The notes: generated by a model not told the origin, from the sequence alone. A stretch of 64,000 bases of DNA from Desulfomonile tiedjei DSM 6799 (GCF_000266945.1 NC_018025.1:6436105-6500104); one strand, 5' to 3'. Shown: positions 1 to 9,619, counted from the first letter of the stretch. Translations and numbers: made by a program.

Positions 1-52
1 GGCGGCTTTGGTGTGAACTAGTGACTCCCATGGCGAAAACGCCACAACAAAC

Positions 53-86
53 GATAAAAGTGCTCGCTTAACCGGGCACTTTTATC
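53..86. terminator. Stem-loop, possible terminator of an upstream gene
   Basis: A perfect 11-bp inverted repeat (GATAAAAGTGC and GCACTTTTATC) closes a loop of about 12 nt. The A/T-rich outer stem gives a T-rich 3' side but no separate T-run, so termination is plausible rather than certain. It may end a gene lying before the window. Confidence 0.45.
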
Positions 87-674
87 GGACTTCGCCAACA
101 TGGCCACAAGAATTTCCGGCCCGGACACATGCTGGGCCTCGGTAACTGCCGGTTTGGGTGCGTATTGGGTTAGCAAGAAAAAAGGCAAATGCATATGAAA
201 GCTCCTGGAAAAATATAACGCTGCAGATTCAATTGGCCTACACCAGGGTGATGATGGAAAAGTGAGATTAGATATGATGCTACACAGACAGAACCGCTAA
301 CAGCTTCAGAATTCCCAAATCGCATCCTGTAAATTTCAATGTGCATCGATCTCTCGGATCGGTTTCCACACAGCATTGGGGACCGGTTGTTGAAAGGAGC
401 CTCGACTTCTGCAGAGGGGGTCTATCTATTAATTGTCATGTATCGCCCGAATAAGAAGGGGATAGCTTTTTCCGGCGATTTTCGAGAAACCCGGAGGCGT
501 GATGGTCTCTTCCTCCCCCGTCTCCGGGTACTTGTTTAGTTTTGGGAACAAGGATGCAGCGCAAAATGGACCAAGGAAATCCCTCCTCGGGAGACCCCAG
601 TCCATTACATCTTAGAATCCTCCCAACTCTTCTCTTGGTAGTAAGAGTTGTGGAAACCAAAATCAGCAGCCTAA
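87..674. other. Gene-free stretch
   Basis: Only short, mutually overlapping open frames occur here. None has a convincing ribosome binding site, codon pattern or recognisable protein. No RNA gene or repeat copy was seen. Confidence 0.5.
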
Positions 675-914
675 TTACGACTCATCTTTTTCAAGCTCTT
701 CCCATGTCTCTTTGTAAGCCTGTTCGTACCCGAGTCTGATTCTGGGATCTCCTAACTCTCGAGGGAATTCTTCAACAGCCTTCTGAATCCCGGTACCATA
801 GGGATTGCCTTGATCGTGATCGAAGATGGCTGCCTCCTTGGCCCTGATTTGAGCCACGTTGAGAGAGTAATCAAATCTTCCGCTCGTAAGAAACGTCTTG
901 GGATCGTCCGACAT
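675..914 (-). CDS. Small acidic hypothetical protein
   Basis: A 79-residue soluble protein, rich in Glu and Asp towards the C-terminus, that matches no family I recognise. The minus-strand start ATG has a purine-rich site (GAGAGG) at good spacing, which is the main reason to prefer it over the longer 168-codon frame overlapping it on the same strand. It has no signal peptide, membrane segment or cysteine pair. It stands alone with no gene nearby on its strand, so context gives no role. Confidence 0.5.
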   Translation of the reverse strand: MSDDPKTFLTSGRFDYSLNVAQIRAKEAAIFDHDQGNPYGTGIQKAVEEFPRELGDPRIRLGYEQAYKETWEELEKDES

Positions 915-1350
915 GGTCTACCTCTCTTCTCCACCATATTTGTGCTTCTCCCCTCTGGTTCTACCAGAAAATCTCCGGGAGTGAAATTATCGGTTCGCAT
1001 AGCATGTGAGGTTCGACCCGGCAGCGTCATCAGATCGGTCTCCTCATTGTTGACGCGGGGCCCAAGGCGTAATAAGCTTTGACTAGGGAGAATTAGCTGA
1101 TTCCGGCGGTGTCCGTGATCGCGGATCAGATTGCCGTGGACGTCATTGAGAAGGCAGGAGTTGTTCCTATTTACTCCACAGATTTTGGGCCCAAGGCGAA
1201 GCTGGAAGACAGTTGTTCCGGTGCGCGATTCTATGCTTCCGAAACGACAAATCGACAATCACTGACAAATCGACAATCGCTGTTCGACTCGTAACGACTA
1301 CTCGAAAGCCTCACGAACTGCTCTGGCATTGAATGGAAAGAGGAACCTTG
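915..1350. other. Intergenic region without a supported gene
   Basis: Short frames on both strands are shadows without start signals. A 13-base direct repeat (GACAAATCGACAATC) occurs twice in tandem near 1247-1279. Nothing else was recognised. Confidence 0.4.
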
Positions 1351-1812
1351 ATGAGTGACCCGAAGATCTATCGAACCGGAATCCGTGGAGCGCTGGCCCT
1401 TGCCAACAGACTGGCCAAGGAAAGGGACAAGGATGAGGCGGCGCGAATCGCTGTCGCTGAAGATGACCTTGCATCGCTGGAACGACTCCTCGCCGAAGGA
1501 ACAAACATCAATGCATCGAAAGGCAAGTACAAGACCACTATTTTAATGGAGGCTGCAGTCCGCGGAAACCTGGAGGTTATGAAGCTGCTTCTTGACAAAG
1601 GAGCAAACATCGACATGGTTGATCAAGACGGCTGGACTGCCCTCATGGGTGCCACCGTTCAGGGCCGCATTGAACCGGTAAGACTGCTTCTGGAGCACGG
1701 CGCCGACGTGAACGCCAAGAATTGCAACGGCGAGACAGCACTGGTTATGGCCACTGGCATGCAGCACAGTGAAATAGAAGACGTTCTTCGGGAACATGGG
1801 GCCGAGATGTAA
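1351..1812 (+). CDS. Cytoplasmic ankyrin-repeat protein
   Basis: A 153-residue protein with three to four ankyrin repeats filling residues of about 35-150; units with the LLLDKGANI and LLLEHGADVNAKN type of ending are visible. Ankyrin repeats bind proteins, and the partner cannot be told from sequence. The 30-residue N-terminus is charged and has no signal peptide, unlike the exported ankyrin protein at 37 kb. The start at 1351 (MSDPK) is preferred over the ATG at 1333 because a GAAAGAGG ribosome site lies just ahead of it. The gene stands alone. Confidence 0.85.
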   Translation: MSDPKIYRTGIRGALALANRLAKERDKDEAARIAVAEDDLASLERLLAEGTNINASKGKYKTTILMEAAVRGNLEVMKLLLDKGANIDMVDQDGWTALMGATVQGRIEPVRLLLEHGADVNAKNCNGETALVMATGMQHSEIEDVLREHGAEM

Positions 1813-2426
1813 GAAGCACCAGCCCCCTAATGAATATCCCGCGGTGGGAATGCTTGCCTGATCTCGCTAAAAAGTGGCTTCACTCGTCTCCTGTGCCAGG
1901 TTTAAAATATTGAGCCTTTCCTTCACTCATGTTAACCTCGTGTTAACCCTGACGAAAAAAGAACTCAGGACATTTCCTGAATCCTTCATGATTTCTGGCA
2001 CGTCCGACAGGATGCGAACTTGTTGAACTGCGGAAAACGATCTTCCGATGTGCTCGAAACGTCTGCCGAACTGTCCGGCGTCACGGGGTATTTCGTAGTG
2101 GAACAGTAAACCTGAATGACTATCTCTTCACTTCCCATCACTTTCGCCAGCTTTCCATCACTCACTCGATAGATCCTACTCCAATCCAGTCCCTCTGTGC
2201 TCCCGGCCCCATTGTCGTTTCGACGTACCCCACTGGTTCACGATGCGGCGCGTTCCTGAGGATCGATGTCTACGGAGCCACCGATTGCGCCGTCTATGGT
2301 CTCATTTGGCACGCGGCTCAGTTGAGACCTTGCAATGTGCATGGCTCGAGAGTGAATGTGACGGCATCGTAAGGGGATGCGACACAAAATATTTGACCTT
2401 GCCTTCCCGCTGCATTCTGCCGACAT
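1813..2426. other. Long intergenic region
   Basis: About 610 bp without a supportable gene, between the ankyrin gene and repeat copy F1-1. Two overlapping 60-codon frames near 2240-2440 lie on opposite strands and look random. No tRNA-like or riboswitch-like pattern was seen. Confidence 0.4.
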
Positions 2427-2614
2427 TATAGTCAGTGCCAAAAATTCTGTCGTTTATCCCTCGTGTGAATTACAGGATATTGGTAGGGATCGGCGTCCCT
2501 GCCGGTCCATTCTATCGATATCATTGATCATATTTAAGATGTGCCGGCACGGAGGCACGGCACCTACCAATCTTCCTAATCTTCAATCGGTCACTAATTT
2601 TGGCAACTGATATA
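2427..2614 (-). repeat. F1 foldback element, copy 1
   Basis: A full-length 188-bp copy in minus orientation. Its ends form an imperfect terminal inverted repeat (TATAGTCAGTGCCAAAAA against TATATCAGTTGCCAAAA read from the other end). Inside are two hairpins and the AT-rich centre shared by all F1 copies. It has no coding capacity. It ends directly beside the 3' end of the transposase gene. Confidence 0.85.
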
Positions 2615-2618
2615 ACTA

Positions 2619-4013
2619 CTATAGTTTCGCGATTCTTGCATGGTCGAGTCCGCGCGTGGAGCGCGGGCCGTTGAGTTTTTCGAACTTATTGATTCGGCTG
2701 GCTTTCGAATAAATTCTCAGCGAGAAATGACTCCTTCGAGCTGCTGCCAGCATGTCTGAAAAGGTGAACGACTTTTTCCGGCAGTACCAGGGAGCCGGGT
2801 CGGCAACGAGGTTCTTTGCAGTGACGAATTGCCCAACGAACCAAAGCACTACAAAGCAGTAGGCCCAGTAAGCAAACATAGGGGCACGGGTTACCGAGGT
2901 CTCTTTCCGACACTGAGGTTCAGCCGCACCCAGGAGGTTCTTGGTCTCTCGATTGGTCATCTCAATGCTAAAGCGTGCAGCGTAGCGCTCGATAATCTGC
3001 TGTGGTGCAGCCTGAGGGTCCGTATCGAAAAACACCATATTGGCATGGTGGCCGGCCGGGTCATGGCACAACACGATCGAAAGAGGCTGTTGCCCTGCGC
3101 TATGATACCATAGCGCCGTGAACTGATGTATCAGGAGCTTAGTTTGTTTTCCATAGCAGAAGACCCTAATCTCATTCCACCCCAGATTGGGGTCCTGGAA
3201 CATCGTTTCCAGGGAGGGCAGTCGAGCGCCTCTCTTGCGAGGTCTGCCCATCACTGTAAATGGAGCAGGTTCCAGCACAGCGAACAAAGCTGCATCCTTT
3301 CTCAGCCTCCCTGTAATGTGCACATTCTTGGGTCGTGCTTTGAGGATGGTATCGCAGCAGTATCCCAGGTCGAACACAATTCTCAGTCTTTCTCCCTCTT
3401 GGAGCCATGAATGAGTCAGATTTATAAGATCCAATCCAAGTTCGGGTTTTGTCTTGTAGGGCAGGCTCTTGGGATTAAACTTGGCCTTTGGCGGCCACCA
3501 AAGGCGGGCAGCGTATGGCAGACAAAACATGCGATCGCTGATGCCGGGAAGGCGAATCGCCAGTCCTATGATGACAAAGCACACTCCATACCCCTTTTGC
3601 TTAGTATGCTTTGGGAGTGAACCATCATGCTGCCAGCCCGCGCCACAGATCTTCTTGCCAGTGTGCTTGTTCAAGGTGTCGTCAATCACCACAAGGATCT
3701 CGATCCCTTCTGCAATCAGCGTTTCTACCAACATTCTGAAGACGAAATAGGAGACAAAGTCAGTCTCCCATCGTCCCTTGCCGAGGAATCGGTAGATGCT
3801 GGCGAAGTGCTTGGATTCATGGAGTCTCATGGTCAGAATCACCTGGCTGATAGTGTGCTTGCCCATAGTGAGCACCCAACCGACCACCAGCGCAACGAAG
3901 ATACGGAAACTCGGTGCGCTGAAACACGCTCTGAAATGAATCTCGTCAATCCCGAACGGATCTGGTATAGATCTCTTCAACTGGCGTTCCTCCTTCCCAG
4001 AATCTTTACACAA
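2619..4013 (-). mobile_element. DDE transposase gene (DDE_5 / IS701-like)
   Basis: A 464-residue transposase of the DDE_5 type (IS701/IS4 supergroup). The acidic triad is readable: first Asp in the IDDT motif near residue 113, second in VFDLGY near 219, and Glu in the RFSIEMTNRETK block near 355, where Arg and Lys also match the YREK-like signature. Length and the uninterrupted frame suggest a functional enzyme. I could not find the element's terminal repeats or target duplication, so insertion-sequence borders are not given. On its 5' side (right) lies a gene lacking its start, and on its 3' side an F1 element. Confidence 0.85.
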
Positions 4014-4139
4014 AACCGGGTATGTGCGGAACGCCTTATTTTTTCAAGGATTATCTCACCATCTAACCGTCCAGAATACAAAAAGGGCGAAACTATAGTC
4101 AAGACGGGCGGATATCTCTCTTTCGAAGAACCGGAATGG

Positions 4140-4637
4140 GTGGACAAGATAGAGTTCAAGGTCTATGACGTCCCCGTGACGGACCTCCCTTTGTACAAAA
4201 GATATGCAGAGCTGCTTTCGGAGATTAACCAAAGAATCTGGGTGATCAAGGTCGATCCCGGCTTCATCGCTCGTTACGATATCCTCGCCCTCCACCTGAT
4301 GAACATCTGTGATAGGTCCAGGTTCCCGGACCTGCAATCGATAGATGAAAATATCAGTGAATATCTCACTTCATACAAGAAGCTCGAACTGCTTCGCTCA
4401 CTCGTCGTCAACAGCCTGAACAGATTTGTCAGGGATCGTTCCTGCAGAGATCAGTACGCTGAATACTCCAAGACCCTGGAACTCTATAAACGGCAATTGT
4501 CTGAAGTGACGAAGAATATCGATCGCTTGACCAAACGGGCAATCACCTTGACTCAGGAAGCCAAACCCTCCGTAGAAACCAGACCCGAATCACCGTCTGC
4601 TGCTCCCGAACGGGCAATACCACCGACGAGAAGGTAG
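4140..4637 (+). pseudogene. 5'-truncated hypothetical gene beside the transposase
   Basis: The reading frame runs from within the antisense of the transposase to 4637, but only the part right of about 4017 looks like real protein: an alpha-helical, charged 165-residue segment with a probable coiled coil at residues of about 95-140 and a Pro-rich tail. The only in-frame start past the transposase is a GTG at 4140 with no clear ribosome site. Protein-like sequence continues upstream of it. I infer that transposase insertion removed the original 5' end. No family is recognised. A strong terminator follows. Confidence 0.5.
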
Positions 4638-4665
4638 AACTCCCGTAAAGTTCTTGCCAGTATCT

Positions 4666-4704
4666 GAGGGGGATACTTCCCATTGAGGAGTACCCCCTCT
4701 TTTT
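4666..4704 (+). terminator. Rho-independent terminator
   Basis: A G/C-rich stem (GAGGGGG with CCCCCTC, extended by TACT/AGTA and CC/GG with small bulges) closes a loop of about 6 nt and is followed by CTTTTTCTC. It lies 29 bp after the stop of the truncated gene. Confidence 0.8.
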
Positions 4705-4714
4705 CTCTCTCCAC

Positions 4715-4905
4715 TATAGGTAGGTGCCAAAACTAATGTCTGATTCAGAAATAAGGAGTATTGGTGGGTGCCGGCCTCCGTGCCGGCACATCTTCAATAT
4801 TAATAAATGATATCGCTGTGATGTACCGGCAGAGACGCCGGTCTCTACCAATATCCTGTAATTCAGACGCGGGATAAACGACAGAATTTTTGGCACAAAT
4901 ATGCA
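4715..4905 (+). repeat. F1 foldback element, copy 2
   Basis: A plus-orientation copy. The core runs from TGCCAAAAC (4725) to TTTTTGGCA (4895), and the left outer repeat (TATAGG) is kept while the right one is decayed. Both internal hairpins are present; the first is perfect (GTGCCGGC stem, CTCCGT loop). Confidence 0.85.
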
Positions 4906-5033
4906 CAGGGATCTCTTTATCTTAACGTCTATGTTTATCGATCCCCCCTTGCAAAAAGAAGTCCGGTGCTGGTAAATTAGCGCCTGAAATCGTCCCCCTC
5001 GAGAAATCTTTAGTCACTTCTCCGGAAAAGTAC

Positions 5034-5663
5034 GTGTCTGCAAAGAAACAGCCCATTCAGCAAGGTTTGATTTCCGGCATTTTGTTGGCCGGGGGAGAGT
5101 CTCGCCGCATGGGCCGTGTGAACAAGGCTCTACTGCGGGTGCGCGGTCGTACCATTATTGAACGATCTGCTGGAATACTGCTACAGTTGTTTCCCGAAGT
5201 CCTCGTGATTACCAATTCTCCCGACGATTTCTCTTTCCTGGGGCTACCCATGCATGGTGATATTTACCCCGGTCGCGGGTCTCTCGGAGGATTGTACACC
5301 GGTTTGACGCTCTGTACCGGACAATGGGGATTTCTCGCCGCGTGCGATATGCCATTTCTCAATGGGGCTGTAATAGAGCATCTGACAGATTTGCGAGGTG
5401 AGGCGGACGTAATCATCCCCCGTCTTCCGGGCGGACTTGAGCCGCTACACGCGGTTTATGCAAAAGAGTGCCTCCCGTACATCAGGGACCTACTGGCGTC
5501 CGGAGATCTCAAAATTATTGATTTTTTGAAAAGAGTAAGGGTACGAGAAGTCTCAGAAGAAGAACTCTATCCTTACGATCCTGAATTCAGATTCATCATG
5601 AATGTGAATACTCCAAAGGATCTGGAAGAAGCACAGTTGATCGCCCAAGAAATTGAGCCGTAA
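5034..5663 (+). CDS. mobA: Molybdenum cofactor guanylyltransferase MobA
   Basis: This enzyme transfers GMP from GTP to molybdopterin to form the guanine dinucleotide cofactor used by formate dehydrogenases and other DMSO-reductase-type enzymes. The 209-residue length is usual. The N-terminal nucleotide-binding signature LLAGGESRRMG lies near residues 17-27, with the GRGSLGGLYTG segment near 80-90 and ACDMPF near 103-108. The start is a GTG with a weak purine site. It is followed 26 bp later by an unrelated exported protein. A nucleotidyltransferase of the MobA-like group with another substrate cannot be fully excluded. Confidence 0.88.
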   Translation: MSAKKQPIQQGLISGILLAGGESRRMGRVNKALLRVRGRTIIERSAGILLQLFPEVLVITNSPDDFSFLGLPMHGDIYPGRGSLGGLYTGLTLCTGQWGFLAACDMPFLNGAVIEHLTDLRGEADVIIPRLPGGLEPLHAVYAKECLPYIRDLLASGDLKIIDFLKRVRVREVSEEELYPYDPEFRFIMNVNTPKDLEEAQLIAQEIEP

Positions 5664-5689
5664 TCTTGTCAGTATGAAACGGAGCGGTC

Positions 5690-6499
5690 ATGAGAAAAGC
5701 AGTCCTTTTCATAGCGCTCGGAATAAGTTTGCACCTGGCATATTCCGCTCTTGCGGGGGATTATGGGCCGGATGATTATCAGCAGTACGGAATGTTGTTC
5801 GACAAGGCCCGCCGTGAGGCAGTGGAAGAATTGACGAATCGACTGTTCAACCGGGAGCAAAAAGACGGTTATTATGGAGGGGAACCCCAGAAAGCTGCCA
5901 TTCGCGCCAAAGTGAAAGCTCATTTCGCCATGGCCGCTGGAGTGTATTCCGGAGAATTCCAATATCAGGATGACGCTCACAATCCGGCAGTGAAACGAAC
6001 CAACGAGTATTTGCGCGATTGGCGCAGAAAAATGCCTGCACCCGATCCTTCCGCAAAAGAGAAAGAACGAGAAGTATTCCTTCGTGAACAGACAAGAATC
6101 AAAACCAGTGAAGAGGAAAAAGATGCAAGGCGGAGGCTGAACAGAGAGCAAGCTTTACAGCAGTACGCAGAGATGAAAGTCTCGAATTCGGAAAAGGAAG
6201 ACATCCCGGACAAGCAGAAAAGAATGACGCAAAAAGTGGATGGCGATCTCGAAGAATTTATCGCCTATATGAAAGAGCGGAGTCGGTTCGACAACCGATT
6301 AGGTGTCTTTGGCTACTGCTGGGACGAGTTGACCGATTCCTATGTCGTCAAATCGAAGACCTGCCATTACGCTAAAATTCAAAAGACTGCCGGCAAGATG
6401 TATGACGAGTTTCGATCGAATTGTCGCTGTTCGGATCGGCCGAAGATGTATCTCATACGTCACGACGGAACCAAAAAAGAACTCGGCATACGTGACTAA
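5690..6499 (+). CDS. Exported hypothetical protein with C-terminal cysteines
   Basis: A 269-residue protein of no recognised family. It has a classical signal peptide (basic start, hydrophobic core, cleavage near ALAGDY at about residue 22), so it should act in the periplasm. The middle (residues of about 100-185) is highly charged and helical, possibly a coiled coil. Five cysteines cluster in the last 65 residues (GYCWDE, KTCHYA, SNCRCSD), which could form disulfides or bind metal. The start ATG has a GGAG site 6 bp upstream. It follows mobA on the same strand, but nothing links the two functionally. Confidence 0.75.
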   Translation: MRKAVLFIALGISLHLAYSALAGDYGPDDYQQYGMLFDKARREAVEELTNRLFNREQKDGYYGGEPQKAAIRAKVKAHFAMAAGVYSGEFQYQDDAHNPAVKRTNEYLRDWRRKMPAPDPSAKEKEREVFLREQTRIKTSEEEKDARRRLNREQALQQYAEMKVSNSEKEDIPDKQKRMTQKVDGDLEEFIAYMKERSRFDNRLGVFGYCWDELTDSYVVKSKTCHYAKIQKTAGKMYDEFRSNCRCSDRPKMYLIRHDGTKKELGIRD

Positions 6500-6502
6500 T
6501 AC

Positions 6503-6565
6503 CATTTTCGCAGTTGTGCACATAATATAGCGAAGGCTGCGATGTCCTGAGCGCAAAACAACAGC
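6503..6565 (+). repeat. F3 repeat, 5' part, with an empty F1 site
   Basis: The stretch from ACCATTTTCGCAG to GTCCTGAGCG matches the flanks of F1 copy 5 at 29.9 kb, but without the 188-bp F1 insertion. Here the sequence reads CACATAATATAGCG where the other copy is split by F1. Confidence 0.7.
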
Positions 6566-6616
6566 TCAACGTTACTGCAATGTGAATAATCTGTTAGGGA
6601 AGGGCGGAGGATCTCG

Positions 6617-7288
6617 CTACGAGGGGTCGATTTTACGATAGAGAATTATCCTTCTGAAATGAGATGAAAACGGCAAATGACCTTCCCACATGTTCTCAAG
6701 CTCGAATCCGGGCAAGGAGAGATCTTCTTTCCGTGAAGCGGGACCGGCCATGCGAACCAGCATTCCGCGAGGGTTCAAAATCATCCCCAAAGGGGTCATC
6801 CATTCCGATCGGAGAGAAAAAGCCCGTGACACTATGACGTCATATGCCGGGCGGTCGGGATTTTCCGTGAGGGTTTGGACCGAAATATTAAGAAATCTAA
6901 TCTCGCGCAGTTGGAGCACACTGGCAGCATACTTAAGAAACACTATCTTCTTGGCATCGCGATCAAGAAGTGTAAGTTTTATATTTTCGTTAGCGATTTT
7001 GATCACCAAACCTGGAAAACCGGCTCCAGATCCGATATCCAGAACAGACATACCTTCTGTGACCGGCAAGACTTTGAAAACGGCCAACGAATCAAGATAA
7101 TGTAGCACAGCTATTTCCTGAGGATCTGATAGAGCCGTTAAATTGATCTTTTCCCCCCATTCCCGTAACAATGCAAAATGAATCATCATTTTTTCTGCTG
7201 CGTCGGCATGGACAGATATCCCTAGGATTTTACAGCCATTTTCAATTATACTCTTGGGGTCAGAATTTCGGTCGGGTTGATTCATCAA
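6617..7288 (-). CDS. rsmG: 16S rRNA (guanine-N7) methyltransferase RsmG
   Basis: RsmG (GidB) uses S-adenosylmethionine to methylate G527 of 16S rRNA. The 223-residue length is usual. The SAM-binding loop DIGSGAGFPG is at residues 84-93, preceded by NLTA (49-52) and HYLDSL (63-68), all typical of the family. It starts 29 bp inside the 3' end of cutA, so the two are translationally coupled. In many bacteria rsmG sits directly before parA-parB near the origin; here parAB lie some 55 kb away. Confidence 0.93.
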   Translation of the reverse strand: MMNQPDRNSDPKSIIENGCKILGISVHADAAEKMMIHFALLREWGEKINLTALSDPQEIAVLHYLDSLAVFKVLPVTEGMSVLDIGSGAGFPGLVIKIANENIKLTLLDRDAKKIVFLKYAASVLQLREIRFLNISVQTLTENPDRPAYDVIVSRAFSLRSEWMTPLGMILNPRGMLVRMAGPASRKEDLSLPGFELENMWEGHLPFSSHFRRIILYRKIDPS

Positions 7289-7586
7289 TCCAGCTCAGGT
7301 AGGCAGGTAGCCCTTCTGCTATTTCAAGTGCAATGATTTCAGGCACTTCGTAAGGATGGAGCTCTTTTGCAGCGGTCTGGAGTTTTCCAAAAAGCTCACG
7401 CCGAGTTTTCATAATCATAAGGCATTCAGATTCATCATATATTTGTCCTTTCCAAGAATAAATTGAGCGAATTTGAGGAACAATATTGACACAGGCAACT
7501 AATTTTTTTTCAACCAGGACACGCGCTATCAGAGCGGCTTTCTCCATGTCGTCAATCGTAACTATGCATATTATGAAGGGATTCAT
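7260..7586 (-). CDS. cutA: CutA1 divalent-cation tolerance protein
   Basis: A 108-residue CutA1-type protein: a small ferredoxin-like fold that forms trimers and is associated with copper and other divalent-metal tolerance. The family pattern is visible in ACVNIVPQIRSIYSWKG (residues of about 31-47), the ECLMIMKT strand and the ELHPYEVPEIIAL segment near 80-95. It is the first gene of a two-gene minus-strand unit with rsmG and is divergent from carD, sharing a 270-bp upstream region. Confidence 0.92.
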   Translation of the reverse strand: MNPFIICIVTIDDMEKAALIARVLVEKKLVACVNIVPQIRSIYSWKGQIYDESECLMIMKTRRELFGKLQTAAKELHPYEVPEIIALEIAEGLPAYLSWIDESTRPKF

Positions 7587-7611
7587 ATGTGCTCCATGTA
7601 GTGCTTTTTTA

Positions 7612-7638
7612 TTGACAAGCCACTATACGTTGTATATT
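7612..7638 (+). promoter_or_regulatory. Putative sigma-70 promoter of carD
   Basis: A TTGACA hexamer at 7612-7617 and TATATT at 7633-7638 are separated by 15 bp, which is somewhat short. This would give a 5' leader of about 215 nt before carD. Confidence 0.5.
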
Positions 7639-7859
7639 CTCCCCCCCGGTTCAAGAGAATGGGGTTGATCCCACAACCCACCTACCAGTATTCGGATTTT
7701 ATCGTTTTTGTTTAATGACTTCAAGGGTTATCTGAAGCATCATAAATTTAGCGGAATGAGTAGGCTGAGTAATATCAACACATTGCAAGGGGGGACTTAT
7801 ATTATTTGTTGTGAACTGTTTAGGAATTGGCGGGAAATAAAGAAAGGGAGCCGGTAAGT

Positions 7860-8384
7860 ATGTCAGAATTTGAAATCGGTGAAGTTGTGGTATATCCGAT
7901 TCATGGAGTAGCGCGAATAACCGATATAAGAAAAGAAAAAATCGGGAATTCCGATCAACTATGTTACATCTTGGAGACAGAAATTAAGACCGCCAATGAA
8001 CGACCGGTGATAAAACTGCCTGTAGACAAAGTTGAATCCAATCGAGTGCGCAAAATCGTGGATGAATCCGAAGTCAGTAAGGTAATAGAAATATTGCAGA
8101 ACAGAGCTTTGAAGACAGATTCCCAGACATGGAATCGTCGTCATCGCGAGTATCAGGAAAAAATGCGTAGCGGCAGCATTTTTCAAGCTGCCGAAGTATA
8201 CCGGGATTTATGTTTGTTGAAAGAAACAAAAGACTTATCACATGGCGAGCGCAGGCTTTTCGATCAAGCAAGAAATCTCTTGATAAAAGAACTCTCTGTG
8301 GCAAAAAAGACCGAAGAGACTGAAATAGAAAAGACCATTAACAAGATATTCAGCCGAACAAGACCGCCAGCCGAGACGGAATAA
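7860..8384 (+). CDS. carD: CarD family transcription regulator
   Basis: A CarD/CdnL-type protein of 174 residues. The N-terminal RNA-polymerase-interacting domain (residues of about 1-65, with EIGEVVVYPIHGVARI and KLPVDKVES) binds the beta subunit, and the helical C-terminal part binds promoter DNA and stabilises open complexes. The start at 7860 has an AAGGGAG site 9 bp upstream and is preferred over the TTG at 7827. It is followed by a PIN/TRAM membrane protein 52 bp downstream, a neighbourhood seen in other anaerobes. The divergent cutA is unrelated. Confidence 0.92.
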   Translation: MSEFEIGEVVVYPIHGVARITDIRKEKIGNSDQLCYILETEIKTANERPVIKLPVDKVESNRVRKIVDESEVSKVIEILQNRALKTDSQTWNRRHREYQEKMRSGSIFQAAEVYRDLCLLKETKDLSHGERRLFDQARNLLIKELSVAKKTEETEIEKTINKIFSRTRPPAETE

Positions 8385-8436
8385 AAGTATTACCATTCAA
8401 GGTTCTCCTTGCTGCAAGGAAAGGGACCGTTTGTCT

Positions 8437-9420
8437 ATGCCAAGTAAGTTGCTTTCCGTCGTCCTCCTGACAGCGTGCATAGGTTTTGGCGGCTTGTTGG
8501 GGTGGACTCTGGTCGGAGACGCGACGGGCACTGTTGCGTATATGGGAGCAGGGGCGCTCCTCGGAATCGCTGTCATTCGTTTACTCCGCATGTGGATCAG
8601 ACTCGACCCCTTCTCAATCATCGGAGGAGCGGTCGGCGTCATCTCTGGAGCATTGGCCTCCAATCTGATCACTTGGGGCATTCAACGCAATCTGGAACGA
8701 CTTGAAATCGGCCTGCTGATTTATGTGACAGTCACGATGATCTTGTGTCTCGTGGGATTGCAGCTCGGATCCACGAAGGGAAGAGAGCTGAAGAAGAAAT
8801 CCGAGACCGGCAAGGAAAAAGTGCGTGACGTCATCGGAATCCTCGATACCTCCGTTGTCATTGACGGTCGCATCGCAGATGTGTGCGAAACCGGTTTCCT
8901 CTGCGGCGATCTCATAATTCCTCAGTTCGTTCTCAAAGAGCTCCAGATGATAGCCGATTCTTCAGAAGCCACAAAGAGGACGCGTGGCAGACGGGGACTG
9001 GATATTCTCAACAAAATGCAGAAGCTCTCGCATGTGGTCATCATTATTGAAGCAACCGATTATCCGTCTGTCAAAGAAGTCGATCAAAAGTTGATAGAAA
9101 TGGCCAAGGAGACGGGGTACGCAATTATTACCAACGATTTTAATCTGAACAAAGTCGCGGAAGTGCATTCCATCCAGGTGCTCAATATCAACCAGCTTGC
9201 AAATGCTCTGAAACCGGTGGTCCTGCCCGGCGAAACCATGAAAGTGCAGATCCTCAAGGAAGGCAAAGAGCATGGGCAAGGAGTGGCTTATCTGGACGAC
9301 GGCACTATGGTTGTTGTGGATAACGGCAGGAGATACATGGGGAAGACTGTGGAAGTCACCGTAACCAGCGTGCTCCAGACTACCGCGGGTCGGATGATCT
9401 TTGCCGTGATGAAAGTGTAA
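8437..9420 (+). CDS. PIN/TRAM-domain membrane protein (YacL type)
   Basis: A 327-residue protein with four hydrophobic segments near residues 5-25, 34-52, 60-80 and 90-110. A PIN nuclease domain begins at ILDTSVVIDGR (near 135) and carries the acidic residues expected for a metal-dependent RNase; the TNDFNLNKVA block lies near 230. A C-terminal TRAM domain (about 260-327) probably binds RNA. This order is that of the YacL/Ycf81 family. The ATG at 8437 has an AAGGAAAGGGA site ahead and is preferred to the TTG at 8431. It probably shares a transcript with carD. Confidence 0.88.
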   Translation: MPSKLLSVVLLTACIGFGGLLGWTLVGDATGTVAYMGAGALLGIAVIRLLRMWIRLDPFSIIGGAVGVISGALASNLITWGIQRNLERLEIGLLIYVTVTMILCLVGLQLGSTKGRELKKKSETGKEKVRDVIGILDTSVVIDGRIADVCETGFLCGDLIIPQFVLKELQMIADSSEATKRTRGRRGLDILNKMQKLSHVVIIIEATDYPSVKEVDQKLIEMAKETGYAIITNDFNLNKVAEVHSIQVLNINQLANALKPVVLPGETMKVQILKEGKEHGQGVAYLDDGTMVVVDNGRRYMGKTVEVTVTSVLQTTAGRMIFAVMKV

Positions 9421-9445
9421 GAATTTCGCTTTTGAATAGTAAAAG

Positions 9446-9479
9446 TTGGTGAATCTTCGTTTGTAGAAAGGTTCACCAA
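9446..9479 (+). terminator. Stem-loop after the PIN/TRAM gene
   Basis: A perfect 8-bp inverted repeat (TTGGTGAA and TTCACCAA) lies 26 bp after the stop codon. It lacks a T-run, so it could be an mRNA 3'-end hairpin rather than an intrinsic terminator. Confidence 0.4.
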
Positions 9480-9524
9480 ACCCTCCAGAAAATTTTATCG
9501 TGATCCCCAGAGTTAATTATCCAA

Positions 9525-9619
9525 ATGAATATTCAAGAATATGGTGGGTGCCGTGCCTCCGTGCCGGATTATTTTTCGTATGATCAATGATATCGGCATG
9601 ATGGACCGGGAGGGGAGAA
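9525..9619 (+). repeat. F1 element, copy 3, truncated
   Basis: The left half of F1 in plus orientation (GGTGGGTGCCGTGCC, then ATGATCAATGATATCG, then ATGGACCGG) stops within the second hairpin, where F2-like sequence begins. The outer left end is decayed. Confidence 0.7.

Noticed and set aside
752..1258. A 168-codon minus-strand frame overlapping the 79-residue hypothetical gene
   Set aside because: Same strand, different frame, random-looking composition and no ribosome site; the shorter gene has one.
3627..4016. N-terminal half of the long plus-strand frame over the transposase
   Set aside because: It is the antisense of a clear DDE transposase; only the part right of the transposase looks like protein.
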